Below, piece by piece: positions 12,574-25,000 of a stretch of 64,000 nt of DNA (position 1 is its first letter; every line of letters starts with the position of its first letter). Below the pieces are notes generated by a model. The model saw nothing but the letters and a program-made list of their open reading frames with translations. It did no database searches and was not told the DNA's origin. Source of the stretch: Dirofilaria immitis (Eukaryota; Nematoda; Chromadorea; Rhabditida; Onchocercidae); assembly GCA_024305405.1 (NCBI GenBank), contig JAKNDB010000079.1, positions 2,222,501 through 2,286,500 on the forward strand. Direction: 5' to 3'. A program made the translations under genes and the position numbers.

Positions 12574-15500
12574 ATGATTGATACAGCAAACGAAAAGAAT
12601 GTTATAGCAATATTAGCGATTCGCAAGAAATTGTCGCTATTCTTCAAGAAGTATTTTCTAGAAGGTGAGAATAATTAGCACTATTCATTGGCTAATAAAA
12701 GAAACTTTTAAAAATCGATCAATTAATTTCATTTGATAATAAAAGAATCAAATTTTTGATCATTTGATCCTTAATCATTTCATAGTTATGCTAATTAATT
12801 CATAATAATTTTTACTTTATTTATTTAAATAATTAATTTATTTAATTCTTTCAATTATCATTCATTCTTTCTGTTTAAATTAATTGTTCTAAAAATAATT
12901 ATTACTTTTATAACAATAAAAAAATATGGCCATTCAAAATTTTAAAATGATATAATATTTTATCAAATATTTATTCGATACTATTGTATTTTAGTTTAGG
13001 ACAAAAATATTCGCATGAAGAAAATACGATTACTGAAGAAAATCATGATACTATAAATAATTCATTGGATAGATATCGAAAATTATTCGGTAAATGACAC
13101 ATACATGCATACATACATTATTTAATTATTCAAAAATATTATTAATATTTAATCGAAAAGAAATTTCAAATTAATACTTAAAAAATTTTTTTTAAAAATT
13201 AACATTTTGATATATCAATTAAAATTTCAATGAAAAAATGAAGAAAAAAGAAAAGAAAAAAGGAATCGAAGATATTTTAATTAATTTAATAATTAAAATA
13301 TTTATATAATTTAATTAAATATTTGAAAGAAAAAATTTTTTTAATTTAAATTTTAATTTTAGGTTTTCTTATACCATTCATTTTTTTCCAAACGATATAT
13401 TTCATCTTGGCTTTTCATTATAATTTCTATTATTATTTTAAACAAAAATATATCATATCAATAGTAATGATTTTTGGATCTTTAATTGGAGGTATGTATG
13501 TATGTATTTATCTGCTATTATACTTATCAATGATTCATTTTTATTTTTACATCATAAGAAAATATTTCAAACAAAAATTTCAACAAAAATTTCTATCGTT
13601 CATATTTAATATTTAGTAATATAATATTTCATTTCAAATAATTAATTTAAGTACAAAATTCTAAAATAAAATTTGAAATTCTTTCCCTAAACAATGTTTA
13701 TTAATATTTTGATTGCAAAAAAAAAATTGAAATGAAAAATTCCTCATAATGATAATAGATAAATGATAATAAAAAATAAATATTTTCGATTAGAATTATC
13801 AAATTAAAAATAAAGTGTTAAAAAAACAAAAAAAACTTATCATTACAGGTATGACAACAGAAGGTGGTGGAGCTATAGCATTTCCTGTAATGACTTTGGC
13901 CATGAATATAAGTCCTATTGTAGCTCGTGATTTTTCATTCATGATACAGTCTTGTGGTATATTTCATTAGAAATATATAATTCTATTACAGATTAAGTAT
14001 ATCAATAGTAATATAATAAAATTTAGACCAAATATGATTCATCAATCAATAAATTAATCAATCAATAAATTAATTAATCAATCAATTAATCATTTACTCT
14101 GGAATTATTGCAAATTTTATAATTTATATTAATCATTCTAATAAGCTGATAATAAAAGTTTTTATTGATAATTCAATGATTTATACACTATGAATTTTCT
14201 TCATTAAAAATTATTCCAGTAAAGTCGAGCAAAATTGAACGAGAATAAGTGGATAAATGTTGTTCCCGATGATCAGATGAATAAGATGAAAAAAGAAATA
14301 AATAAATAAACCTTTTATTTAATCATTGATATTTTAAGGTTTAACTGCAGCCTCATTTACCATATTTTTCAATGGAATATTGATTGAATGGCATTCTATA
14401 ATATTTTCAACAATTGGTGCCATTTTTGGAATTATCTTCGGGATTGAAGTTATTCTTTTCAACTTTTTCAAGTTTTATCCATCAACAAAATTTGGCAATT
14501 ATTTAGTATAAATAAAAATATGTTAAACATTGAAGTAATAATAGAATTGTTTAATAATTAATTAATTTTTAAATTCTCACAAATACGATATATTCATTAT
14601 ATAACTTGGCTGGCCAATATTTCAAGCTTACAATATTTATTGAAAGCTATTATTATATTAATGGAAAAGTTTACAAAAATTATTTCCAAAAATGTATTAT
14701 ATTGGTAGTGATAAAGTTTAAGAGCATATATTTTACAGTATTAGCCTTCATTTACTCAATTGATTCCGGGAAACATTGATTCGAGATTCGAGAATTTAAC
14801 GTGATTGTGCAGTAACATGAAATTTTCAGATAGTTGATCCATTAATGACAGCAGCAGAAAAGAAGATGACATTTGTTTCAGTATTTTTTCATTTGCAATT
14901 GCATTATTTATTTTAAATTCTGAAAAGAAGCGCAAAACATTCAATAAAATTGATAGCTTTACATTGCCAAAAGCGCTTATTTTAATTATTAATGGATTTA
15001 TTGGAGGTAAGATTCTATAGAGATCATTCTTTGCTTTAATGAATCAAACACTAGTAACATATGAAGAATATATGATATTGATTATATTGAGATTCTATAG
15101 AGATCATCATTCTTTGCTTCAATGAATCAAACACTAGTAACATATGAAGAGTATATGATATTGATTATATTGAGATTCTATAGAGATCATCATTCTTTGC
15201 TTCAATGAATCAAATATTAGTAACATATGAAGAGTATATGATATTGATTATATTGAGATTCTATAGAGATCATCATTCTTTGCTTCAATGAATCAAATAT
15301 TAGTAACATATGAAGAGTATATGATATTGATTATATTGAGATTCTATAGAGATCATCATTCTTTGCTTTAATGAATCAAACACTAGTAACATATGAAGAA
15401 TATATGATATTGATTACGTTAGATACTGGATGCTTTAGATCACTTGATACATTTTTAAGTTTTTCAAGTTTCGTTTATAGCTTCAGAATACATTCAATGT

Positions 15501-16650
15501 TCAACTATATCTCATATACGAAAATAACGATATAATTTGAAAAGAAATGGAAATATTAATCAAAAACCTGAAATGGAATATAATATTTTACATATATTAT
15601 AGATATATTTATTGTGAAAGCTAATCAAAATTTAAAAAATTCATATATATTATTTAATAATTAAAATTTAATATTATTTATATATAATTTAAGGTATTTT
15701 CACTGGTATCGCCGGATCAGGTATTGATGTTTATTCATTTTCAATACTTACCTTATTATTTCGAATAAGTGAGAAAATAGCAACACCAACATCTGTAATA
15801 TTAATGGCAGCAAATAGTATAGTTGGCTTTTTTGGCGACAATTTATACAAAATGCAATTCAACAGGTGATAATTTTTTAAAACTAATTAATTTTAAATAG
15901 GTGATAATTTTTTAGAACTAATTAATTCTAAATAGGTGATAATTTTTTAAAACTAATTAATTTTAAATAGGTGATAATTTTTAGAACTAATTAATTCTAA
16001 ATAGGTGATAATTTTTTAGAACTAATTAATTTTAAATAGGTGATAATTTTTAGAACTAATTAATTTTAAACGAATGATAACTTTTTAGTTAATTAATTCC
16101 AAAAAAAAAAAAAGGATTACTATTGTCATTGAAGCAGTACGTAAAAGTGTTATTATTTTATTTCGAGAAATTATGCAAATCTTTTTTGCAACGAACGTAT
16201 CATTGACATTTCAGGAATCGTGGGAATATTTCGCGGTATGTTTACCTATAGTAGTAATCTTTGCTCCTATTGGTAGTTTTATCGCGTCATATCTTCATCG
16301 CCTTACACTTGCATCGTTTATTTATATTCTTGAAACAATCGCTTTGGTAAACAAATAATTTATATTTAATCAATCTTCATATATTTTTAATTCCTTTAAT
16401 AAATTGATATTTTCAATTTCAGATCACTTTCAGATCAATGCTTTAATAATAATTTTAATTTCAGGTCAGTGCTTTGATAATAATTAAGCCTAATTGGTCA
16501 TTACGCATTCTTACGTTAACTCTTATCATTGGTTCATTGATATTTTATATGATAATGGCTCGATACGGACAAAAATTAACAATACAGACGATAAAACCTA
16601 CCGAAGTAAAAGAGAAGATGGATAATGCTACTATTGCTTCTGTTCTATAG
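12574..16650 (+). CDS. TauE/SafE-type (TSUP) multi-pass membrane transporter
   Basis: Exons: 12574-12664, 13000-13089, 13363-13491, 13849-13956, 14339-14505, 14830-15006, 15694-15865, 16115-16346 and 16465-16650 (TAG), about 450 aa. Family signatures: MIFGSLIGGMTTEGGGAIAF, VARDFSFMIQSCGLTAASFT, the second-half repeat GIFTGIAGSGIDVYSFSILT, then EKIATPTSVILMAANSIVGF and PIVVIFAPIGSFIASYLHRL. The two glycine-rich half-repeats on hydrophobic helices fit TSUP proteins (Pfam TauE/SafE), usually exporters of sulfur compounds or organic anions; the substrate here is unknown. The first half is followed by a charged loop (EKKRKTFNKI). Exon 14830-15006 has a one-base frame slip at the T6 run 14884-14889; the CDS length becomes a multiple of three only with one extra base. 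The start is uncertain (ATG at 12574, or 12487 in the same frame). Exon 16115-16346 opens behind an A-run acceptor and is the least certain. Head-to-head with the Rab gene. Confidence 0.85.
14037..14097. repeat. ATCAATCAATAAATTA simple repeat in TSUP intron 4
   Basis: Tandem ATCA/ATTA words (tcatcaatcaataaattaa repeated with variation) inside the intron between exons 13849-13956 and 14339-14505. Low complexity, no coding content. Confidence 0.8.
15011..15421. repeat. five-copy ~83-bp tandem repeat in TSUP intron 6
   Basis: Copies start with gattctatagagatcat at 15011, 15091, 15174, 15257 and 15340 (periods 80, 83, 83 and 83) and end at about 15421. The first copy lacks one CAT. Copies differ by only a few bases, mostly ttta/ttca and acac/atat variants. 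The array begins four bases inside the intron, right behind the donor of exon 14830-15006. Confidence 0.95.
15866..16100. repeat. six-copy ~35-bp GT...AG tandem repeat starting at the exon-intron border
   Basis: Units start with gtgataatttttt at 15866, 15901, 15936, 15971, 16005 and 16040, with a degenerate seventh from about 16072. Full units begin with GT and end with AG (ttaaatag|gtgata), so each junction copies the authentic donor context AG|GTGATAA of exon 15694-15865. A ctaatt word inside each unit resembles a branch point. Confidence 0.95.
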
Positions 16651-18727
16651 ATATATAATACATTGATCTTATCAGGACTTATCCTCAATGATTAAATTTC
16701 TTTTTAAGTTAATCTACTTTTAATAGAATTATTGATACTTTGTGATATCATTTATACAGCCACATTTACAAAGAGATGGAGTGATAGATAGAATGATAAT
16801 TTTACTTGTTTTTTTTTGAAACGAATAATTCGAGAAAAATTGTCCATCAACAGATATCTCAGTGGATGAAAAGAGTTTGCTTATCACGTGTTAAACATAT
16901 AATCAATCTTGATATTGATCTAATCAATATGAAGAACAAATTATTACTGCGAATATGATAATTATGTAGCACTTCGATGAATTTAAAATGTATTTCGAAG
17001 TGTTAAAAAATATGATCGCTTGCAATTCATCCAAATTAAACTCTCGAAATTTTACTTAATAAATAACGCAATACGAAGATTATATATAAAGTAAATAATA
17101 CAAATCTTTGTTGGAACATCATAACATTGCAAACGATCAGCTGAATACTTACTATTTTGATGAAAGAGGAATAAATGATCATAAAATCAGAAATGGAAAT
17201 GATCGATATCATTTTCCTACAGTAACTATCTGAGCGACGTAAAATCAGAAATGGAAATTATCCAAACTAAGAAGACATATATTTATTTCCAAACTTAAAC
17301 TTTCTCATCTTCGAAAACATTTCTCATTGGTTACTGTAGAAGAAGAGTATTTAGGATAGATAGTATAGAGAAAATATTTAAGATAATACAATGAGTAAGT
17401 TAATTGATTATAGGCATTTATCATGCTAAAGATAATCAAATATTGTCATAGGAAAATGATTAGTTTTTATCAAATCATTAATCATTTTTTAATAAGATAT
17501 GATATAATTATAATATAAGACTTGATGTATCATTTGAATTATTCATATCATCTTTTGGTTTTTAAATCAATACGTAATAGCTAATATAATTAATAGGAAT
17601 TAAAAAGAATTATAATAATCAATACTATCGATTGATTATTATAATAATTTGTTTTTATTGTTTTAATTTTTTTCCGATTGTACGTTTAGACTTTATCGTT
17701 AAGTTAAATTTGAATATTAATATTAATTTCAAATATAAATTTCTTATTTAATTTAATTTTTTGATAGATATTTTTATATCAAAAAATTATTGTTATTTCA
17801 TTCATCCTAAAATAAACATAAATCTTATTTGATTAATTAATTAAAAAAACAAATTAAAAGTACTAATTGATCTTTCAACAAATTTGCGAATAACTTTAAC
17901 CGTACGATAAACTTTAATCAATACCAGTATCCATTCATATTACCTTTTAATGAATCTTTTGGAAAATCTTCAATAATTTTTTACTATATCAATCGTTAAA
18001 TGATTATCACTCTCGAATAATTACTAACTTTTATTGTTAAAATGTTTTTAATTTATTATCGTATTTTTGCAAAAACTTATCTTTATTTCTTCTTGTAATA
18101 ATTGTTCTTTAGCTTAATATCACAAGACTAATTTTTTCTGTAGATTATGTTTAATTGATTTGATTTGTGATTGCAGATCAGATAAGACAATAAACTACCA
18201 GTCGGATCAGATAGATTATTCGATAATTCAGCATAGCAAAATCCCCAATAATAACCCATTTATATATCAGGTATAGCTGGGGGTAAGAAAAAAACCCCAG
18301 AACACCAAAAATGATGATATCATAAGTTTATCAAATCATCTTTTATTCCACAATTAATCGTTCGATTCATTAATTGATTATAAAATAAATCGTATTTGAT
18401 GGAGTTACGTTTATATCTAATCTCGAGAATCTAACTAATTTGCGTTTCACGTAAATTCTATCATTTTTTTTATTAGCCATTATTCGATCATATTTCTGCT
18501 TTTTTTTGCAATCAATTAAGTATAATAAACATTATGAAATGAAATCAATTTTTAATATTAAAAATTTCTTATTCAATTATCATAATATCAAACAAATGAT
18601 TAGATAATTTAATTCATTTCTATTTTTAAAAAAAAAAGAAAAAAATCTTTCAACGTATATATGAATAAGAGAGTATATATAATTGATATCAGATATCATA
18701 TGCTATATATATACAACATCTGTCACC
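16651..18727. other. intergenic, AT-rich, no gene seen
   Basis: Between the TSUP stop and the 5' leader of the FOP-like gene. I find no conserved protein and no RNA gene. A small GC island at 18277-18300 forms a 6-bp stem (CTGGGG/CCCCAG) around an A-rich loop in otherwise AT-rich DNA; its function is unknown. Confidence 0.6.
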
Positions 18728-18760
18728 ATGGAAATATTCCCTAATATGCTATATGCATGA
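18728..18760 (+). promoter_or_regulatory. upstream ORF abutting the FOP-like start codon
   Basis: ACCATGG at 18725-18731 is a near-ideal initiation context. It opens a 10-codon ORF (MEIFPNMLYA) whose TGA ends at 18760, immediately before the main ATG at 18761. If this leader is present in the mRNA, ribosomes would have to reinitiate or leaky-scan to reach the main frame. Whether it is transcribed is inference. Confidence 0.45.
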
Positions 18761-21145
18761 ATGGATTCCGATATTCTCGACTTAAAACAGGCTATTATTG
18801 ATAAATTACGTTATAATGGTACACTTGATCGAATACAGGTATGCATGTTATTTATGTTTTTTTGGAGATTGACAATTAATTACTAGGCTTTATAAGCTTA
18901 ATTTTATTAGCAATTATCAAAATTATTATTTTAATTGGAAATTAAAATTGAATTGATTAAAAATATATTATTAAATAAATTATCACCACATTTTGTAACA
19001 GTAAGAAATTATTTTGAAAAATTTATTCCCTAAATAAAGTGAGACGTTCCATTTTTAAGCCATTATGTTTCATCAACTTTCATTTATACATATCGGTAAA
19101 CATATCTAACAAATAGGTTTAAATACCTTTAGAAAACTTTAAAAGGTTAAAAGGTTAAATGATTAAATAAATCGAACAAAAAAAGTTTCTTAGGGCTTCA
19201 GAATTACTCATTTGTAAAATGCTATAGTATGTTGCTTATTTAAAATTTATGAGCTCATCTTTCTGTCTAATTAATAATTCTATAGAATCAGATTTGAAAG
19301 TATGTTCCAGAAAAGGAACTTCAGAAATTGGCCAAGTATAGAAAAATTGATAATTTTATATCAAAATACAGGCAGAATTACGTTGTGCTGTATTTCTTGC
19401 AATTGAAGATACTGAAAATAAAAGAGTGGAAGTGGATGAAAATAAATTAAACCAAAAATTTGGCTATTCCATGATTTATCATTTTCTACGACAAAATCGA
19501 TTCCTAGCAACAGCAGCTGTTTTTGAAAAAGAAATGCAGCAGGTAAAATAAATAAATGATTATTACTTTCAACATATTGTTTCTCGAGAATTTATTAAGT
19601 TTAATTGGACTTTTAAATATTTTTATTTAAATTTTTAGAAAATTATTTCGTTGGAAGAATTGAAAAAGAAAATGCTGCAACATTTTGTTTTCAATTTTTG
19701 GTGATAATATTACATTATCTGATATAACCTTAACCGGAACCGAACAAAGATGGCAGAATCATCTTCTATTAGAATCAGACGCAGCGAAACAAACGACACT
19801 GAATCAGAACATTCTGAAAAAATAACGGCGAAAGTGATTTACAAACTATCGACAAACAACAAATTGTTAATTTTGAATCGAATAAAACATCAAAAAGCGT
19901 TACTTCTGACAATGAAATATCGAGAAATGAGAATGGAATCTTGAACAGGTACTTCCATTTTATTAATAATACAAGAAAGCTTCTTCAGCGTTTGTTTTAA
20001 TATTTCTCTTTTTTTTATATGCCCTCATGCTCGTGAATCACGTCGTCTACTACGACTCCACACTTGAAATGTAGCCTCTCGCAAGTGACGTAATAATATC
20101 TTTATAAAGAGAACAAAATAACCCTAACAAATAATTACGTTTACACCACATATATATTGGTAAACGATTTAACACCCTTTGAAAAATTAACAGAATAACT
20201 TCTAAAATTTTGAAGAAATTCCGAAAATTTGAGAAAACTTTAAAGGTATTAAATCGTTTAGTACGCCGTAATCTTAGCAGATTAACAATTATCCGTATTT
20301 TTCTTGGTTGCTCAAATTTTCTTTTATCAATTTTTAATTCTTTCCCAATCATTTCTCTTATTATTGCTCGAGAATCCTCAGAAATATCAATCTATCATTT
20401 TTTTTTCATAAATATCATTAAATAGTGAATATTTTTTCCAATATTTTTAAACCTCTACTTTATTTTTAAATTTGAAATAGTTCAAAGAATTATTTAAGCA
20501 GTATCAGAAACGAATGGAAAAATGAGGGAGAAATACGAAATGATCGATCACTCAGAAAATCAATTAATGATGAAATACAAAAATACAGCAAAGGCAGCAG
20601 CTCAAGATCAGAATCGCCAAAAATTTTTGAACAAAAACAACAAACTTCAGACATATCATCAGTTAGGATATCTAAAGATCAGCAGCAATCTCCTAAACAT
20701 ATCACATCTCTATCAGCATCGTATTCCGGAAAACTTCCACCGATTGCAACACCAACAAATCAATCAAATCCATCAATAAAATTACCTTCAATACCATCAC
20801 TAAATAGTCCATTGACTCAAACCAAGACAGTGGCATTTTCACGCATGCTAGATACCGTGCTGAATTCATCATCATCAAACATAAGTGAAATAGGTAAACT
20901 TTTTAATTTAATTCAATTGCAAAAAGCATCATCAAATTTTAACCTACTTTTTAATCACTCGTATGTTTATTTTGGCTAATTTCTGCTGTCTAAAGAGTTT
21001 GTTACTGAAGAGTTTGTAAAATATGTTTATTTTGGCTAATTTTTGTAATCTGATATATATTATAGATGAAGACATTGCGGAGGAGATTATTCTCGATGAT
21101 ATGTTACAATCTGATAACAATAGCGATGCCACTATTTCATTTTGA
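18761..21145 (+). CDS. FOP/FOPNL-like centrosomal protein
   Basis: Exons: 18761-18838, 19372-19542, 19639-19948 (with internal trouble), 20502-20893 and 21066-21145 (TGA). The first two exons give MDSDILDLKQAIIDKLRYNG and a block starting AELRCAVFLAIEDTENKRVE, followed by NKLNQKFGYSMIYHFLRQNR and FLATAAVF. This is the N-terminal FOP dimerisation/LisH arrangement of the FGFR1OP (FOP), FOPNL and OFD1 group, which acts at centrosomes and ciliary basal bodies. The rest is a long Ser/Gln/Asn-rich linker (SSSRSESPKIFEQKQQTSD) and an acidic tail (GDEDIAEEIILDDMLQSDNN), as in FOP. Between 19690 and 19830 no single frame is open. The A6 run at 19817-19822 with one more A would join a Ser/Glu-rich frame to the downstream one; a short intron starting gtgata near 19699 is also possible. 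A short upstream ORF abuts the start. Confidence 0.72.
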
Positions 21146-22013
21146 AATAAAAATTAAATTGTTTCCGGAGAGAATGTGAGTTGTAATTTCTTTTCAAAAA
21201 AGTAATTCAAATTGCACACATGTCCCAAACAACTTACTATTTTATATATCAAAAGATATAAAAATGTAACATTTTTGTAAACAAATCACAATAATAAAAA
21301 TAATTCGTAGACAAATGCAATGAAAAAAACTTGTGAAAATAAATCTTAAATCGTTACCCGGAAATTTAAAATTAAGAGAAATTCGACATCTAACATACTA
21401 AATATATAAACGGAGTCAAAAAAACAAATCTATCGATAGTTTACAAATATAATATAATAACTTCATAATTTACAAAATTCTAACAGATTAAATCAAAAGT
21501 GAATTGAAATGCGAAAGGATAAAGATGAAAAATGACTACACTTACAAAGAATGAGATCACTAACGTAGAGAAAAATATATTAAGGAATTCATTTGGCAAT
21601 ATGATTTTACGCCGTAATGACGAACAATAACTCTCATAGTCACGATAACATAATGTTCTAAAATTAAACGTTCAAATTAATCAACCCGATAATCAATCTA
21701 CCAGTGATCCAACAGAAAACATAGAATTTTTATATGACGTTTTCCAATATAATTGGTTCTATGAAACTAAGAGAGAAAGAAAAATGGAGGAAACGGAGAG
21801 AGAGAAAGAGAGACAGAGGAAGAAAAAGAGAACGATAGATAAGACAATTTCTAAACAAGTAACGTTTTTAAAAAATTTTTCTGAATTATCTAATTCCAAA
21901 TAAATGAAAACCTCTAAAGCATTACCAGGCTTTCGAGGTTTTTGAAAAATAGCCTTCAAAATGTTTTTTAAATGACTTGCTGGCAATCAGCAGAATAAAT
22001 AATTCAATCTGTG
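21146..22013. other. tail-to-tail intergenic region with purine-rich tract
   Basis: Joins the 3' ends of the FOP-like gene (+) and BLTP1 (-). It contains a GA-rich tract at about 21768-21835 (gagagagagaaagagagacag) and AATAAA-like words near 21149 and 21294. I see no coding exon. Confidence 0.6.
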
Positions 22014-25000
22014 CTAAAAAGCATCGCACGGATCAAGAAGCCCACGCTGTAAGGCTTTCGGTATCGTTGTTCGATGGTCAAATATCTGAAGAATATCAAA
22101 ATTTAAATGTATGAATAAATTTCTAGTAAATAAACTTAAAATTTGTGTATATATGTAAGTGATTTTACTACTATTTCAATTTCAATTCTTCCTATTGAAG
22201 TAAGCTTTGTTGCAATTACTCTGATAGACTTTTAGTTTCTTCAAGAGAACTGCTTTCATTTACACAGTGCAACAAGTTTTACATTTCACAATACTATTGC
22301 CGCCTAGTGATCGTTCATTTAACATATCTATGCTTCATTTCTGCACAGTTAGTTAACTGAAATCAATAAATATTGCTGAAAAATCCAGTTGCTAATAGAA
22401 AGGAAAATGCTTGCTTGAATAAAGGCCAGTCCCATAACAAATTCAGAATTCTTCAATGTCTCACATGAATCAAAATATTATATCAATAAATAAAACGGAA
22501 ATGTTAAAAATCAGCAACTACACCCTTGCTGCATTAAAGAATAAATTTTGCTGCATGAGTTAAGTATTTTTAATTTAGCGAAAGAAATCACGAATATCAA
22601 ATAACATAGATAACAAAAATCACCTGCAGTTTACGCAAGATTTCATCGATAACAGGGGATTCCATTTGAAACGGTCAATGAAGCAAATTTTCGGATCCAC
22701 TACCCATCGTTCGCAAATGAATCGACGGAAATCACGATTTACATCAATAGCTTTTTCTTCCTTTGTCTCAAAATTATTGTTTTTTTACTCATGATGATAA
22801 AATAGCTATGGAAAGCGAGAGACGTTATACGATATAGACAAATATAGTCGAGTCAAAAATGTGTAATTAAAATAATTTAGTTGAACAAATCAACACAATC
22901 GATTGAAGAATGAACGGATGATATACCTGTCTTTTCATATATGTGTTGATCAGCTCCGGTAAAAAACTGACTTGTGCGCTAAAATCCGTCTGAACATTCA
23001 CTGAATCATGAAACTCACATATGAACGAACTATGCACCTGCAAAAATGAATAAATTTATGTCAAGAAATATTTTGTAGTATCTACAATCAGATTATAACG
23101 AAAACCTCAGGTATAGGAAGTTCTTCATCAGCTTCGATTCTCTGTTCTTGCAACGTTGATAAGACAGCATCCAGAGCAGGAAATCTGGAAATTTTCATAA
23201 GTCCTTCCCCATGCTTTCAGGAAGGCAATAAGGAAAAAAGTTCTTTCATGGAACAAAATGTAATGCATATAAATCAGTAAATATAAGATATAAATGAAAT
23301 CAGATGTTTCAGCTTACTGAAATAATTGAAGCACAGAATGATGCGCAGCTGGCTGATTTAAATTATTAGAGGGATGTATTTCAGTCGCACAAGTACATCA
23401 CCAATAACATGATGAAGACATGCCAATACTGAACTCATTTGCCGTACCATACTTCCTCTACTTTGCTGAAATGAGATTTATTAATGTTGTTTACAATTAT
23501 CTTATCGATAAGGTTTTGTCGATTAATTTTAATAAAGTAAATTAATGTTGCATTTATAATAAAATGAAAACTAAATTAGTTAAATAAACGTAAAAATTTA
23601 AACAGAATGCAGAATCAATTCATAAAAAGTAAATTTATTTCTACTGTCAACACTTTAGCATGAAAAACGCTGCTTATGCTTTATCGCAATCTTAGTGAAG
23701 TATCACCAATTGATAACTATCTCATTCGTGCTGAGATTAAAGCTTCACGTTAAAATGAAAGAAATAAGAATACTGAAATAAAGTATATTTAAAACAGCAC
23801 AATGGGCTCTCGGCAAAAAAAAAAAAACCGATTAAACGAACAGAAAATACAGAAAGTGGTATTTGTTAAAAAGGCATAATATTATTTTCAGGCAAAAGCA
23901 ATTATCAGTCTAACTTGAACACGGCACACAACAGCCATACATTCGGTATCACCATGTTGATATGCCACATCACCAAGTCTGATGTTAAGCCGTTGAGCAA
24001 TTGATACACCGACATCTTGATTATTACTAACAAATATGTATCGTGCTTCCGGTTCAAATATAATTGTTGGTTGGCGCATGTGAAACAACGCCCAGCTACA
24101 AAGTTTATGGTATGCAGTACAGTGGACAGAAATGAAACAGAAAGATGAAAATATGCCGACGAAATGCGGAAATCAGTAAAATCAAGGCAATGGAAACTAC
24201 TTAATCAAATAATTAAATTTCTTTCTTATTTTCAAAACCCATAAGCTATTGAATCTGCCAATAATAAGACTTACCTACTAGCGTTCATTTCCCCATGCAT
24301 ACAGGCTAAAGATAAACTTTGTCCAGATAGCTCTAGTACACCACCCACAATGGTCACACCATCACAACTCTTTGGTATTGGTAAAAGTTTTTGTCGTGTT
24401 TGAATATCTGTTAACATATCGAGCACTGATTGCCAGTGATGATATTTTGTGAAATCTATAGAATTTTTGTCCACAACTTTCAAAGAAGCTTCATTCACAA
24501 TCGATGAACTTCCAATCCCCACACCATTCGACTATTCGTTAGTTGCTCCTGTATTGATACATATATTGACTAAATTAATGTAACTAAGCCATTTCAAAAA
24601 CTATGTTTAAATCTGCAAAGATTAAATTAACTTTGAGATCACGTACTTCAATTTTTCTCAGCCATAAAACTAAAAATCGCTTTTAAAATAACAAAAAGGG
24701 AAATTTTAAGTACAAGAATAATAGGAAAAATTTTGAACCTGAAAGAATGATTGTAACTTTTGAGAGATTTTATGAGATCATTCACAGTCACTTTTGTTAT
24801 AATCAGCTGTAAATCTGACCAGGAACAAGTAATGTTGACAGCTACGGATGCCTTCAAAACCTTAAATATTTTCCATATAATATCATTCTTTTGGATGGCA
24901 TTTTGCTTTCAACCATGGATCCAAATCTAAGATGAATTTTATTAAACCATGAACTTAAACTAAGTGCTAAAGCAAAAGCCTAACCGACCTCGCCCGCATC

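Noticed and set aside
18277..18300. GC stem (CTGGGG...CCCCAG) as a structural RNA or terminator
   Set aside because: Only six base pairs around an A-rich loop, with no neighbouring RNA-gene features; not enough to call.
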